From assembly GCF_000179775.1 (NCBI RefSeq), contig NZ_AEEB01000024.1:22240-86239 (forward strand): a DNA stretch of 64,000 nt. The letters run 5' to 3'. Shown in pieces: positions 9,304-18,735 of the stretch (position 1 is the stretch's first letter; every line of letters begins with the position of its first letter). The DNA is from Ahrensia sp. R2A130. Lineage in GTDB: Bacteria; Pseudomonadota; Alphaproteobacteria; Rhizobiales; Rhizobiaceae. The notes under the pieces are model-generated. The model had not been told where the DNA came from. It searched no databases and worked only from the letters and a program-made list of their open reading frames with translations. The position numbers and the translations under genes are program-made.

Positions 9304-9990
9304 ATGTCTGACGCCAAATCTGACCCAAGGCCGACAAAAGCAGCGCCTGCCGCCAAACGTGGCCGCCCTTCCAAGAAGGAAAGCGGGCAAGATGGTTCTG
9401 ATGGCTCAACAATCGTCATCCGCAAATACCCGAACCGACGTCTCTACAACACGGCGTCCTCCAGCTACATCAAGCTAGATGACATCGTAGACCTGATCGC
9501 CGATGACACGCCCTTCGTTATCGAAGACGCAAAGACGGGCGAGAACATCACCCGTTCGATCCTCAACCAGATCATCTACGAGCGCGAAAACGGTTCTGAT
9601 GACGCCTTCCACTTTCCGCTGGAATTCCAAAAGCAGCTGATCGGCATGTATGGCGACAGCTACTCGAAAATGGTGCCTGACTATCTTACCCAGTCGCTTT
9701 CGCTTTTCGCGCAGGAGCGGGAGAAGATGGGCGAAGCCATGACGAAAGCCGTTGGCACCGCCATAGACCGCAACGCCCGTGCCATGATGGATTTCAGCCA
9801 GGCGCTCGCCAAGCAAAATATGGCGATGTTCAAACGCTCCTGGTCAATGTTTCTGCCAACGCTGAACCAGTCCGGAACAGAAACAACACCACAGGCCGAT
9901 GCGGAAAAGCCCGCCCCCCGTGACGCCGAACTGGAAAATATTCAGGCGCAAATCGACGCCCTGCAATCCCGCCTCAAGGACATGAGCTAG
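9304..9990 (+). CDS. phaR: PHA synthesis repressor PhaR
   Basis: Regulator that senses PHA polymer and represses phasin and its own gene. A basic, Pro/Lys-rich N-terminus (1-35) leads into the diagnostic PHB/PHA accumulation DNA-binding domain (VIRKYPNRRLYNTASSSYIK, about 38-60, continuing to ~98). A PHB_acc segment follows (about 100-140), and the C-terminal ~25 residues form a coiled coil (ENIQAQIDALQSRL). Length 228 is normal to slightly long. It is transcribed alone, with the hydrolase gene 52 bp behind. Confidence 0.95.
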   Translation: MSDAKSDPRPTKAAPAAKRGRPSKKESGQDGSDGSTIVIRKYPNRRLYNTASSSYIKLDDIVDLIADDTPFVIEDAKTGENITRSILNQIIYERENGSDDAFHFPLEFQKQLIGMYGDSYSKMVPDYLTQSLSLFAQEREKMGEAMTKAVGTAIDRNARAMMDFSQALAKQNMAMFKRSWSMFLPTLNQSGTETTPQADAEKPAPRDAELENIQAQIDALQSRLKDMS

Positions 9991-10042
9991 ACGGCTTTTC
10001 GCCTCGTCATTAGCCGCCCGCTCTCCCCACAACGGAACATTC

Positions 10043-10930
10043 ATGCCCCACCGTAAAAAGCAGCCTGCCAAAGCCTACTCCAAGCACTACCATCTCGGTC
10101 TTGGATTCCACGGCTTCCACCGCATCAACTATCTGGAGTGGGGCAATGCGCAGGACTTTTCCCATCAGGAAACACTGTTCTGCGTCCACGGCCTGACGCG
10201 CAACGCTCGCGATTTCGATTTTTTCGCGAACCGCATGTGCGACATGTATCGTATCGTCTGTCCGGACGTTGTGGGCCGTGGCGACAGCGACCACATTCCC
10301 GAAGACGGCTACAACTACCTGCAATACAACGCAGATATGAACAGCCTAATTTCACGTTTGAACGTGACCGAGGTGAACTGGATCGGCACGTCCATGGGCG
10401 GCATCATCGGCATGGTGTTGGCATCGGTCGCCCAGTCTCCCATCAAGCGGCTTGTCATCAATGACATCGGTCCGGAAGTGTCCCGCGAGGCGCAGCTGAA
10501 GATCGCCGAATATATTGGCAAGAGCATCGATTTTGCGTCGGTGGAGGCCGTCGCTGACCATCTGAAGAACATCTATTACGAGTTCGCCCCCATGACGGAG
10601 GAGGACTGGATGCATATGGCAAAATACTCATGCCGCCGCACAAAAGCCGGCACGTGGCGGCTGAAAGTCGACAATCGCGTCGGCGAAGCGTTCCGCGAAA
10701 GCATCTCCTATTTCAACGTCGATATGTGGGAAACTTGGGAACGCATAACCTGCCCCGTTCTCGTATTACGCGGCAAAAATTCGTCCTTCCTGTCGGAAGA
10801 GACCGCTGAAAAAATGCTGACCTGCGGGCCGCAAACCACATTGGTGGAATTCGACGATACCGGTCACACACCGACGCTGCGCAACGAAGAACAATGCGAC
10901 GTCATCGCCGAATGGCTGGCCAGCAACTAA
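10043..10930 (+). CDS. Alpha/beta-hydrolase
   Basis: A 295-residue cytosolic alpha/beta-hydrolase. The oxyanion HG is at 49-50 (FCVHGLTRN), the nucleophile elbow is GTSMGG with Ser117, and the catalytic His lies in DDTGHTPTL near the C-terminus. No signal peptide or lipid-granule motif is seen. Position between phaR and gabD suggests a role in PHA or hydroxyacid ester turnover, but the substrate cannot be read from the sequence. Start ATG follows a CGGAAC-type ribosome-binding site. Confidence 0.85.
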   Translation: MPHRKKQPAKAYSKHYHLGLGFHGFHRINYLEWGNAQDFSHQETLFCVHGLTRNARDFDFFANRMCDMYRIVCPDVVGRGDSDHIPEDGYNYLQYNADMNSLISRLNVTEVNWIGTSMGGIIGMVLASVAQSPIKRLVINDIGPEVSREAQLKIAEYIGKSIDFASVEAVADHLKNIYYEFAPMTEEDWMHMAKYSCRRTKAGTWRLKVDNRVGEAFRESISYFNVDMWETWERITCPVLVLRGKNSSFLSEETAEKMLTCGPQTTLVEFDDTGHTPTLRNEEQCDVIAEWLASN

Positions 10931-11011
10931 TCTCACCCTATCACGTCGCAACCACCCCAAGGCAAACGACGGGAATGCAGGCGCAACGAACGACTTTCAA
11001 GGAACGACTAC

Positions 11012-12448
11012 ATGAAAAATCTCCGCAGAACACAGTGCCTCATCAACGGCGAATGGACGGGCGGCGAAGACATGCCCGTGCTCGACCCTGCCACAGGCGA
11101 ACAGATCGCCATGGTGCCCAAGATGGGTGCCGACGAGACCAACCGCGCCATCGATGCCGCAGCCACCGCATTCGAAAGCTGGTCCAAAACCACCGCCAAG
11201 GAACGCGCAGCCATCCTGCGCCTCTGGTACGAACTCGTCGTCGAAAACGCCGATGAAGTCGCCGCCATCCTGACATCCGAACAGGGCAAACCACTGGCAG
11301 AGGCCAAAGGCGAAGTTCTCTACGCCGCATCCTTCATCGAATTTTACGGCGAAGAAGCCAAGCGCATTCATGGCGAAACCATCCCCTCCCCGTGGCCGGA
11401 CGGACGCATCGTCGTCATCCGTCAGCCCATCGGCGTGGTCGCTGCAATCACCCCGTGGAATTTTCCGGCTGCGATGATCACCCGTAAGGTCGCCCCCGCA
11501 TTTGCCGCTGGCTGCACGGCTATCGTGAAGCCCGCCGAAGACACGCCGCTGACCGCATTTGCGCTGGCCGCACTGGCACAGGAAGCTGGCCTTCCAGCGG
11601 GCGTTTTGAACGTCGTGACCGGCGACGCGCCAGCCATCGGCGGTGCCATGTGCGATAGCTCCGATGTGCGCGCCCTCACCTTCACCGGCTCCACGCCCGT
11701 GGGCAAAATCCTAATGCGCCAGTGCGCCGACACCGTTAAGGTGATGGGTCTAGAACTGGGCGGCAACGCGCCCTTCATCGTCTTCGATGACGCCAATATC
11801 GACAAGGCCGTCGAAGGCGCCATGGCGTCCAAATTCCGCAACGCCGGCCAAACCTGCGTCTGCGCCAACCGCATCTATGTTCAAGACGCGGTCTATGATG
11901 AATTCGCCGAGAAACTCACTGCCGCTGTCAACAAACTCGTCGTCGGGCCCGGTGACGAAGCCGCCTCCACGACCGGCCCTCTCATCAATGATGCTGCCAT
12001 CGACAAGGTGCAGAAGCTGGTCGCAGACGCCATGGACAAGGGCGCAACGGTCGCAACCGGCGGCGTGGTTTCCGACAAAGGCCCACGCTTCTACGAGCCC
12101 ACCGTGTTGACCAACGTCACCACCGACATGGCTGTAACCAACGAAGAAATCTTCGGCCCCGTTGCACCGCTCTACCGGTTCGAGGACGAAGAAGAAGTGA
12201 TCGAGCTGGCCAACGCAACACCGTTCGGCCTAGCCTCTTACTTCTTCGCCCGCGACATCGGTCGCGTCTGGCGCGTAGCGGAAGCGCTGGACTACGGCAT
12301 GGTGTCGATCAACTCCGGCGTGCTCTCCACCGAAGTCGCTCCGTTCGGTGGCGTGAAGGAATCCGGTCTGGGCCGCGAAGGCTCCACCCACGGCGTCGAT
12401 GAATTCACCGAGATGAAATACCTGATGATGGGCGGCCTGCACGACTAG
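11012..12448 (+). CDS. gabD: NAD(P)-dependent succinate-semialdehyde dehydrogenase
   Basis: Aldehyde dehydrogenase of 478 residues, the usual GabD length. It shows the general-base glutamate in LELGGNAPF and the catalytic cysteine in the GabD-type motif FRNAGQTCVCANR. The Rossmann motif is FTGSTPVGK, and the N-terminus LINGEWTGG also fits GabD. It converts succinate semialdehyde to succinate, feeding the TCA cycle. No GABA transaminase is nearby, so 4-hydroxybutyrate oxidation is a possible source of substrate in this PHA cluster (inference). Start ATG follows AAGGAA. Confidence 0.92.
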   Translation: MKNLRRTQCLINGEWTGGEDMPVLDPATGEQIAMVPKMGADETNRAIDAAATAFESWSKTTAKERAAILRLWYELVVENADEVAAILTSEQGKPLAEAKGEVLYAASFIEFYGEEAKRIHGETIPSPWPDGRIVVIRQPIGVVAAITPWNFPAAMITRKVAPAFAAGCTAIVKPAEDTPLTAFALAALAQEAGLPAGVLNVVTGDAPAIGGAMCDSSDVRALTFTGSTPVGKILMRQCADTVKVMGLELGGNAPFIVFDDANIDKAVEGAMASKFRNAGQTCVCANRIYVQDAVYDEFAEKLTAAVNKLVVGPGDEAASTTGPLINDAAIDKVQKLVADAMDKGATVATGGVVSDKGPRFYEPTVLTNVTTDMAVTNEEIFGPVAPLYRFEDEEEVIELANATPFGLASYFFARDIGRVWRVAEALDYGMVSINSGVLSTEVAPFGGVKESGLGREGSTHGVDEFTEMKYLMMGGLHD

Positions 12449-12484
12449 ACCGGTAACCGCGACACATCCCCCAACACTCCCTTG

Positions 12485-12523
12485 TCATCCCCGCCCCCGG
12501 GTCAAGCCCGAGGGCGGGGATGA
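12485..12523. repeat. Palindromic intergenic repeat, copy 1
   Basis: Arms of 12 bp (TCATCCCCGCCC and its complement) pair perfectly and extend through a GC-rich centre around TCAAG. It lies 36 bp behind gabD and could act as a transcript-end hairpin. The arm core TGTCATCCCCGC recurs near 27.8 and 34.15 kb, which marks it as a dispersed element. Confidence 0.75.
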
Positions 12524-12599
12524 TAGCCGAATTGTGGTGAGTGGTTGAGAAATCTATCCCCGCTCTCCGTGCCCACCCCATACTACCCCTTCTTTCGCG

Positions 12600-13055
12600 C
12601 ATGAGCCGACGGTCCGGACCGTCCTGATCGTTGCGTGGAAGCGATCCTTCCGTCGCGCGCGCTTAACGGTCGCAAGCGGGCGGAGCTCTATGTCGCACCG
12701 GCAGGGCTGCCACAACAGCTTCGGGACCGGACGTCGAACGTCAGTAATGGCGGGCCGAAGGCAAGGCCGATGAACCGCAGATTATCGCGGTTCATTTTCG
12801 GGGAGGTGACGGGAATGGTGTTGAGACACACTCGCAGCAGGATTGAGCGGGGCGAAGGTGTCATGCCTTTTCGCCTGAGACTACAGGCTAACGGCAGACT
12901 TCTTCGTCCCGCTGGCTCTTTATTTTACGGGGTCGCTTGCGCTTTGGCGCAGCCAAAACGGCGACACCTTACTCCCCGTTCGGACGTCGTGAGACGGGCC
13001 GGGGTTCTTGCTCGTCCGCAATCCCAATCCTCCGCTTCAAACAAGACGCAGGCAA
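12600..13055. other. Gene-poor, hairpin-rich region; possible structured RNA
   Basis: No convincing protein is seen on either strand. The stretch is rich in local dyads: the palindrome ACGGTCCGGACCGT at 12610, GATCG...CGATC, GGCAG...CTGCC, GACGT...ACGTC, a perfect 9-bp stem ATGAACCGC / GCGGTTCAT with an 8-nt loop near 12770-12796, and GGCGAA...TTCGCC near 12852-12875. Signatures of RNase P RNA, SRP RNA and two-piece tmRNA were looked for by eye and not found. It may be an unrecognised ncRNA, a regulatory RNA, or relic sequence. The strand is unknown. Confidence 0.3.
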
Positions 13056-13070
13056 CTAAAAGCTCTGGCC

Positions 13071-14219
13071 TTACCCCTTCGCGCAGCCTGCTACTGCATC
13101 ACCAAGCGCGGCCATCATAGATTCGTAAAGCTCCGGTCCATCGGCTTGTTCAAAGCCCAACTGATCTACTGTTACGACCACCGTGTCTCGACCTTCAGTT
13201 AGCGTGCTGATCTGCCCGGGCTTGGTGCTGGCCTCGACCAACAGGCAACCGGGTTTTTCGGCAAGCGCGGCGCGGACCGACGAAACACCTTGTGCGCTGC
13301 CACCTTCGGTATTCGCACCCAGCAGCGTGTCGCCCTTGGTCAGCCCATAGCGCTCCATAAAGCGGGAGATGGAATCGTGGACTTGATAAATCGGCAGGCT
13401 GCTTTCACGCACGGCCGCGGTCTTCTCACGCAGGCTGGCATCCAACGCCTTCAGGCGGGCGGTCAACGCTTCGGCATTGGCGCGATAGGTCGCTTCGTTA
13501 GCAGCATCGACAGATACAAGACCATCGGTGATGGCTTCCACCATCTCGACCATCTCAACAGGGTCGAGCCACACATGCGGGTCGTCACCATGATTATGGT
13601 GGTCGTGGCCTTCATGGCCATCCTCCGCCTTGGCTTCCTTAGCGTGGTCATGGTCGTCATGCCCATCCTCAGCCTTAGCCTCCTTGGCGTGATCGTGGTC
13701 ATCATGCCCATCCTCAGCCTTAGCCTCCTTGGCGTGATCGTGGTCATCATGCCCATCCTCAGCCTTAGCCTCCTTGGCGTGATCGTGGTCATCATGACCG
13801 TCTTCGGCTTTAGCCTCCTTGGCGTGGTCATCATGATCGTCGTGCTTCTCTGCGCCATGCTCGCCCTCTTCGCCTTCCATAAGCGTGATCACCTTCGATG
13901 TATCGGCAAGAGAATCGATGGCCTTATCGAGGCGTGTCGACATGCTTGGCCCAACCCAAATGACGAGATCCGCGTTAGAAAGCGCCCGCGCTTTTGATGG
14001 TGTCAGGCTAGCGGTGTGCGGGTCGGCATTGCCCTCAATCAAAAGTTCAGGAGTGCCAACGCCCTGCATCAGGGTGGCAACCACAGAATGAATTGGGCGA
14101 ATGCTGACAGCAACATCAACGGCCCATGCTGCTGTGGTAAACTGGGTGGCCGCAACCGTTGAGAGTGCCGTTGTGAGTGCCGTTGTGAGCGCTGTGGTGA
14201 GAAGCAAGCGTTTGAACAT
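13071..14219 (-). CDS. znuA: Zinc ABC transporter substrate-binding protein ZnuA
   Basis: Periplasmic zinc-capturing protein, 382 residues. A signal peptide (about 1-33) contains a small TTAL repeat. Likely zinc ligands are His in RPIHSVV, His in NADPHTASL and His in DDPHVWLDP, as in cluster 9 (A-I family) binding proteins. The His/Asp-rich loop (about 125-205) is unusually long because a 15-residue unit is repeated five times. Start ATG is chosen at the signal peptide; the frame extends upstream, but that part shows no protein-like features and overlaps znuC. Divergent from znuCB. Confidence 0.94.
   Translation of the reverse strand: MFKRLLLTTALTTALTTALSTVAATQFTTAAWAVDVAVSIRPIHSVVATLMQGVGTPELLIEGNADPHTASLTPSKARALSNADLVIWVGPSMSTRLDKAIDSLADTSKVITLMEGEEGEHGAEKHDDHDDHAKEAKAEDGHDDHDHAKEAKAEDGHDDHDHAKEAKAEDGHDDHDHAKEAKAEDGHDDHDHAKEAKAEDGHEGHDHHNHGDDPHVWLDPVEMVEMVEAITDGLVSVDAANEATYRANAEALTARLKALDASLREKTAAVRESSLPIYQVHDSISRFMERYGLTKGDTLLGANTEGGSAQGVSSVRAALAEKPGCLLVEASTKPGQISTLTEGRDTVVVTVDQLGFEQADGPELYESMMAALGDAVAGCAKG
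13621..13845. repeat. Five tandem 45-bp repeats inside znuA
   Basis: In-frame repeats encode HAKEAKAEDGHDDHD units. The middle three copies are nearly identical and the outer two have diverged. They enlarge the metal-chelating loop. Copy number is likely to vary by slippage. Confidence 0.95.
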
Positions 14220-14331
14220 GATAGATAAGACCCTGTGTTTTAAGCCGCCCGGTTTGTGAATTTTTGGGCTTTGTGTCAGGTGAAAGATGTGGCATTTAAT
14301 GTAACAATGAAAAGTACGATATACTGATCTC
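14220..14331. promoter_or_regulatory. Divergent znuA / znuCB promoter region, possible Zur target
   Basis: This 112-bp AT-rich spacer separates divergent zinc-uptake operons, which are usually repressed by Zur. A weak dyad (CATT...AATG around AATGTAACAATG, about 14295-14310) is present, but I cannot match a full Zur consensus with confidence. Confidence 0.4.
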
Positions 14332-15132
14332 ATGAGCGAACGCAACATCATTGAATTAAAACAGGCAGGCTTTCGAGCTGGCGAGCGCTGGGCCGTTCGC
14401 GATGTGTCGTTCACCGTGCAGCCGGGCGAAATCGTGACGTTGATCGGCCCTAATGGTTCCGGCAAATCCACCACCGCGAAGCTGGCACTCGGTATTACCA
14501 AACCAACAGCAGGCACCGCTACCCGCACCGCTGATCTGACCATCGGCTACGTGCCGCAGAAGATGTCGATTGACTGGACCTTGCCGCTGACGGTCTCGCG
14601 CTTCATGCGTTTGACCGACCGTCTTACGAGCGATGAAACTCTTGCAGCACTGCAACGCACCGGTGTTGCCCAACTGGTGAACGACCAAATGAGAACGCTT
14701 TCCGGCGGAGAATTCCAGCGCGTCCTTCTGGCCCGCGCCATCGCCCGAAAACCGGATTTACTCGTGCTGGACGAACCCGCGCAGGGCGTTGATTTTCAGG
14801 GCGAGATCGAACTCTACCAACTGATCGGAGACCTGCGTAACGAATTAAATTGCGGCGTGTTGATGATCTCCCACGACCTGCATCTCGTTATGGCGCAAAC
14901 CGATAAAGTGATCTGCCTCAACGGCCATATGTGCTGCGCGGGAACGCCCACCACGGTCACGGAGAGCGACGATTACCGCAACCTGTTTGGCACCCGCGCA
15001 GGCGAAGCGCTGGCCATCTATCAACACAGCCACGACCACAAACACCTGCCCGATGGCACCGTGCAATTGGCAGACGGCACAGTTGCCGACCATTGCGACA
15101 CCTGTGGTACCGAACACGGTGAAAACAGCTAA
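14332..15132 (+). CDS. znuC: Zinc ABC transporter ATPase ZnuC
   Basis: ATP-binding subunit of the ZnuABC importer, 266 residues. It has Walker A GPNGSGKST (about 42-50), signature LSGGEFQRV, Walker B LLVLDEPAQG and the H-loop histidine in MISHDLH. The C-terminal tail is rich in His and Cys (HSHDHKHLPDG ... CDTCGTEHG), which is common in zinc-specific ATPases and may sense or buffer zinc. Its stop overlaps the znuB start by one base (TAATG). Confidence 0.95.
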   Translation: MSERNIIELKQAGFRAGERWAVRDVSFTVQPGEIVTLIGPNGSGKSTTAKLALGITKPTAGTATRTADLTIGYVPQKMSIDWTLPLTVSRFMRLTDRLTSDETLAALQRTGVAQLVNDQMRTLSGGEFQRVLLARAIARKPDLLVLDEPAQGVDFQGEIELYQLIGDLRNELNCGVLMISHDLHLVMAQTDKVICLNGHMCCAGTPTTVTESDDYRNLFGTRAGEALAIYQHSHDHKHLPDGTVQLADGTVADHCDTCGTEHGENS

Positions 15133-15914
15133 TGGATGACTTTCTTATTCGTGCCGGCGTGGCTGCGGTCGGTGTGGCGCTGGTTGCGGGGCCTTTGGGC
15201 TGTTTCGTGATCTGGCGGCGGCTTTCCTATTTTGGCGACACGCTGGCCCATGGCGCACTTCTTGGCGTAGCCCTATCCTTCCTCTTGGGTTTAGCACCCG
15301 TAGCAATTGTATTTCTGGTCTGCGCATTCATCGCGCTGGCACTGTTTGCACTACAACGCGATGGCGCGCTGGCGTCTGATGCAATTTTGGGCATCCTGTC
15401 CCACGGATCGTTGGCGCTTGGCATGGTTGCAATCGGGGCGATGTCTTGGCTGCGCGTCGACCTCACCGGACTTCTGTTCGGCGATATCCTCGCGGTGAAC
15501 ATGAATGATATTCTCACCATCTGGATCGGCGGCGCGGTCTGTCTTGCCGTTCTTGTGCTGATCTGGAACCGGCTTTTTGCAGCCACCGTAAACGGCGATA
15601 TCGCAGCAGCCGAAGGGCAGCAGCCGGAACGCATCACATTGGTGTTCATGTTGTTGGTGGCAGGCGTGATCGCCATCGCCATGAAGGTGGTTGGTGTGTT
15701 GCTGATAACCGCGTTGTTGATCGTGCCTGCCGCCACTTCGCGGCGGTTGGCACATACGCCCGAAGCAATGGCGGTGGTCGCGTCACTGCTGGGCGCAGCG
15801 TCTGCCGTGCTTGGATTATGGGCGTCACTGCAGTGGGACGTTCAAGCAGGCCCAGCCATCGTCGTGGCCGCGCTGGTACTGTTCGTGGGAAGCCTCGCCA
15901 TCCCCCAGCGGTAG
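15132..15914 (+). CDS. znuB: Zinc ABC transporter permease ZnuB
   Basis: Inner-membrane channel of the zinc importer, 260 residues with about eight hydrophobic helices of the ABC-3 permease family. Typical features are GCFVIWRRLSYFGDTLAHGALLG near the N-terminus and LLITALLIVPAATSRRLAHTPE in the second half. Coupled to znuC by a TAATG junction. The gene converges on aglK with a 20-bp gap and no clear terminator between them. Confidence 0.94.
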   Translation: MDDFLIRAGVAAVGVALVAGPLGCFVIWRRLSYFGDTLAHGALLGVALSFLLGLAPVAIVFLVCAFIALALFALQRDGALASDAILGILSHGSLALGMVAIGAMSWLRVDLTGLLFGDILAVNMNDILTIWIGGAVCLAVLVLIWNRLFAATVNGDIAAAEGQQPERITLVFMLLVAGVIAIAMKVVGVLLITALLIVPAATSRRLAHTPEAMAVVASLLGAASAVLGLWASLQWDVQAGPAIVVAALVLFVGSLAIPQR

Positions 15915-15934
15915 AAGCCGTGGTAGGGTGGCGG

Positions 15935-17026
15935 TTATCGCAGCAGTGTGCGTCCATCGGCACCAAACAGGTGCATCTTGTCGGGATCAGCGGTGAATTT
16001 CACATGCTCGCCGCGCTTAAAATCACCGGTACCTGGGGTTTTTGCGACCAACGGATCAGGCGTTCCTTCAAGATCGAAATAGAGGTTCGTGACTTCGCCA
16101 AGCGACTCAACCAATGAAAGAGGCCCCTCAATCAAAGCCTTCGCCTTACCCGTGATGAGCGTCATATCCTCAGGGCGGAAACCGAGCGACACGGCAGTGC
16201 CTTCCAGTTCCTTGTCAGTGGCAATCGGCACTTTGACTTCGTTGCCGGATGCGAGCCGCACGGTAGAAATTTTCCCGGCCTTGGCCAGCGTTGCCGACAC
16301 GATATTCATGGCTGGTGAGCCGATGAATTGCGCCACGAACAAATTGGCTGGACGTTCGTAAAGATCGATAGGAGCGCCGACCTGTTCCAGATAACCGGCA
16401 GACAGCACCACGATGCGGTCGGCCAAGGTCATGGCCTCAACCTGATCGTGAGTGACGTAGATCATCGTCGTTTCCGGCATAGACTCCTTCAGCTTCGCGA
16501 TCTCGATACGGGTCGCAACACGGAGCGCGGCATCGAGGTTCGAGAGCGGTTCGTCGAACAGGAACACTTTCGGATCGCGGCAAATGGCGCGGCCAATAGC
16601 GACGCGCTGGCGTTGGCCACCGGACAAAGCCTTGGGCAGGCGAGTGAGATATTCGTTCAGCTGGAGTATTTCGGAAGCCGAACGCACACGGCGGTCGATC
16701 TCTTCGGGCGACGCTTTCGCGATCCGCATGCCGAAGGCCATGTTGTCGTAAACCGTCATATGCGGATAAAGCGCGTAGGACTGGAACACCATGGCAATGC
16801 CGCGCTGGGACGGCGGCATTTCATTGACGCGTTCGCCACCGATTTGAAGCTCACCGGCGGTGATGCTTTCCAGCCCCGCAATCATGCGAAGAAGGGTAGA
16901 TTTACCGCAACCGGATGGGCCCACGAAGACGATAAACTCGCCCTCGTCGATTTCCAGATCGATACCGTGGATGACCTCGGTCTCGCCGTAGCTCTTGTAG
17001 ACATCGTTCAGTTGCAGCGCACTCAT
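15935..17026 (-). CDS. aglK: Alpha-glucoside ABC transporter ATPase AglK
   Basis: MalK/UgpC-type ATPase, 363 residues. Walker A is GPSGCGKST, the signature is [14 protein letters not shown], Walker B is [15 protein letters not shown], and the switch histidine lies in [16 protein letters not shown]. The C-terminal ~120 residues form the OB-fold (TOBE) regulatory domain ([10 protein letters not shown]). It is the last gene of the agl operon, and its ATG overlaps the aglA stop (ATGA). It drives uptake of maltose, sucrose or trehalose-like sugars through AglF/AglG. Confidence 0.93.
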   Translation of the reverse strand: MSALQLNDVYKSYGETEVIHGIDLEIDEGEFIVFVGPSGCGKSTLLRMIAGLESITAGELQIGGERVNEMPPSQRGIAMVFQSYALYPHMTVYDNMAFGMRIAKASPEEIDRRVRSASEILQLNEYLTRLPKALSGGQRQRVAIGRAICRDPKVFLFDEPLSNLDAALRVATRIEIAKLKESMPETTMIYVTHDQVEAMTLADRIVVLSAGYLEQVGAPIDLYERPANLFVAQFIGSPAMNIVSATLAKAGKISTVRLASGNEVKVPIATDKELEGTAVSLGFRPEDMTLITGKAKALIEGPLSLVESLGEVTNLYFDLEGTPDPLVAKTPGTGDFKRGEHVKFTADPDKMHLFGADGRTLLR

Positions 17027-18732
17027 ACCTGTTCTCCCCCGTCGGCCCGTTGTTCCTTCATTGCGTAGTAAGCGCCGAAGGGGGGCAAAGTCAGTTTATG
17101 GTCTTCGATGGTCGCCCCGCTTCCGGGGCCTTCCAGTGTCGATAGTCCGCCGTCAGGCAGCGTCGTAGAAACGCTTTCGTCGCTCATATTCAGCGCGACA
17201 AAAATCGTGGTGCCGCGATACGTGCGTGTGAAGGTGAGCAAGTTCGGATTATCGCCGATAAAACGGATATCGCCCTTGGCAAAAGCGGGATGGGCCGCGC
17301 GGAAATGGATGATTTCCATGTAGCGGGCGAGCAAGCTATCATCATCACCAAGCTGCGCGTCGGCGGCCAGATGGATGTGTTCGGCAGCCACCGGCAGCCA
17401 TGGATCGCCCTGTGTGAAACCGCCTTTGGGATCGTTATCCGTCCAGACCATCGGCGTCCGGCAACCATCACGGCCCTTGAAGGTGGGCCAGAAGCGAATG
17501 CCGTAGGGGTCCTGCAAATCCTCATACGCAATCTGCGCTTCGGTGAGGCCGAGTTCTTCACCCTGGTAGAGGCAGACGGAACCGCGAAGCGCCAAAATGA
17601 GCGAGGCCGTCATCCGCAGATAGGCATCGCGTTGCTCAATCTGGTCCGCCCAGCGGGAAGCGTGACGGACGACATCGTGGTTTGAAAACGCCCAACAGGC
17701 CCAGCCATCCGGCGCGGTTTTCTCAAACGCCTGCACAACTTCACGCACCTTCGGTGCAGATACCGGTTCCGGCGCGAGGAAATCGAAAGCGTAGCACATG
17801 TGGACCATGTCATCGCCAGACGTGTAGTCGGCAACAATCTGCAAACCGTTCTCGGCATCACCCACTTCGCCCACAGCAGCGGCGGCAGGGTACTCGTCCA
17901 GCAACGCGCGGAAGCGTTTCAGAAAGTCGAGATTTTCCGGCTGGTTCTTGTCGTGCTGGTGGCTCTGATAATTGTAAGGGTTCACCGTTGGCGCGATGGA
18001 ATTGTTCCGCTTTTCCTTCGCCAGCGCCGGATTGTCAGCAAGCCCTTCGGAGTGGAAATAGAAGTTGATCGTGTCCAACCGGAAGCCATCCACGCCACGG
18101 TCGAGCCAGAAACGAACAGTGTCGAGCAACGCATCCTGCACGTCACGATTGTGGAAGTTCAAATCCGGCTGGGAGGTGAGGAAGTTGTGCAGGAAATACT
18201 GGCAGCGGCTCGTGTCCCACTGCCACGCAGAACCACCGAAAATCGACAGCCAGTTGTTGGGCGGCGAACCATCTTCCTTGGCATCGGCCCACACATACCA
18301 ATCAGCCTTGTCGTTCTCGGCATCAACACGACTTTCCTTGAACCACTCGTGCTGATCGGAAGAATGAGAGATCACTTGGTCGATCATAACCTTGAGGCCG
18401 AGGCGGTGGGCCTCCGCGATCATCGCATCGAAATCGGCGATGGAACCGAACATCGGATCAACGTCGGTATAGTTCGACACGTCGTAGCCAAAATCTTCCA
18501 TCGGCGATGTGAAAAAGGGCGAAATCCAGATCGCGTCCACGCCGAGCGCTGCCACATAAGGCAGGCGCATAGTGATGCCACGCAGATCACCGATGCCGTC
18601 ATCGTTGCTGTCCTGGAACGAGCGCGGGTAGATCTGATAGATCACCGCGCCGCGCCACCAATCCTTGTCCGGATTATGTGCGGTTACGATGCCCGGCACG
18701 TCCTGCGCCCTCGTGTCATGCAATACGTTCAA
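17023..18732 (-). CDS. aglA: Alpha-glucosidase, GH13 family (AglA)
   Basis: Cytosolic GH13 hydrolase that splits imported alpha-glucosides to glucose, 569 residues without signal peptide. The (beta/alpha)8 barrel shows [14 protein letters not shown] (region I), the nucleophile Asp in [10 protein letters not shown] (region II), the acid Glu in VGEVGDAEN (region III) and FSNHDVVRH (region IV). The start appears to be TTG, 3 bp behind the aglG stop. The gene order aglE-F-G-A-K matches Sinorhizobium. Confidence 0.93.
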   Translation of the reverse strand: MNVLHDTRAQDVPGIVTAHNPDKDWWRGAVIYQIYPRSFQDSNDDGIGDLRGITMRLPYVAALGVDAIWISPFFTSPMEDFGYDVSNYTDVDPMFGSIADFDAMIAEAHRLGLKVMIDQVISHSSDQHEWFKESRVDAENDKADWYVWADAKEDGSPPNNWLSIFGGSAWQWDTSRCQYFLHNFLTSQPDLNFHNRDVQDALLDTVRFWLDRGVDGFRLDTINFYFHSEGLADNPALAKEKRNNSIAPTVNPYNYQSHQHDKNQPENLDFLKRFRALLDEYPAAAAVGEVGDAENGLQIVADYTSGDDMVHMCYAFDFLAPEPVSAPKVREVVQAFEKTAPDGWACWAFSNHDVVRHASRWADQIEQRDAYLRMTASLILALRGSVCLYQGEELGLTEAQIAYEDLQDPYGIRFWPTFKGRDGCRTPMVWTDNDPKGGFTQGDPWLPVAAEHIHLAADAQLGDDDSLLARYMEIIHFRAAHPAFAKGDIRFIGDNPNLLTFTRTYRGTTIFVALNMSDESVSTTLPDGGLSTLEGPGSGATIEDHKLTLPPFGAYYAMKEQRADGGEQV

Positions 18733-18735
18733 AAG

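Noticed and set aside
12600..13055. RNase P RNA, SRP RNA or two-piece tmRNA
   Set aside because: Their conserved words (such as GAGGAAAGTCCGG or GGAAGGAAGCAGC) and a tmRNA tag frame are absent.
12635..13120. 161-codon GTG-initiated frame in the gabD-znuA gap
   Set aside because: Arg/Pro-rich, no domain, no ribosome-binding site, and it runs through hairpin sequence and into znuA. Treated as non-coding.
13621..13845. CRISPR-like array
   Set aside because: Direct 45-bp repeats without spacers, in frame inside znuA.
14220..14543. N-terminal extension of znuA
   Set aside because: Overlaps znuC on the opposite strand and precedes an obvious signal peptide.
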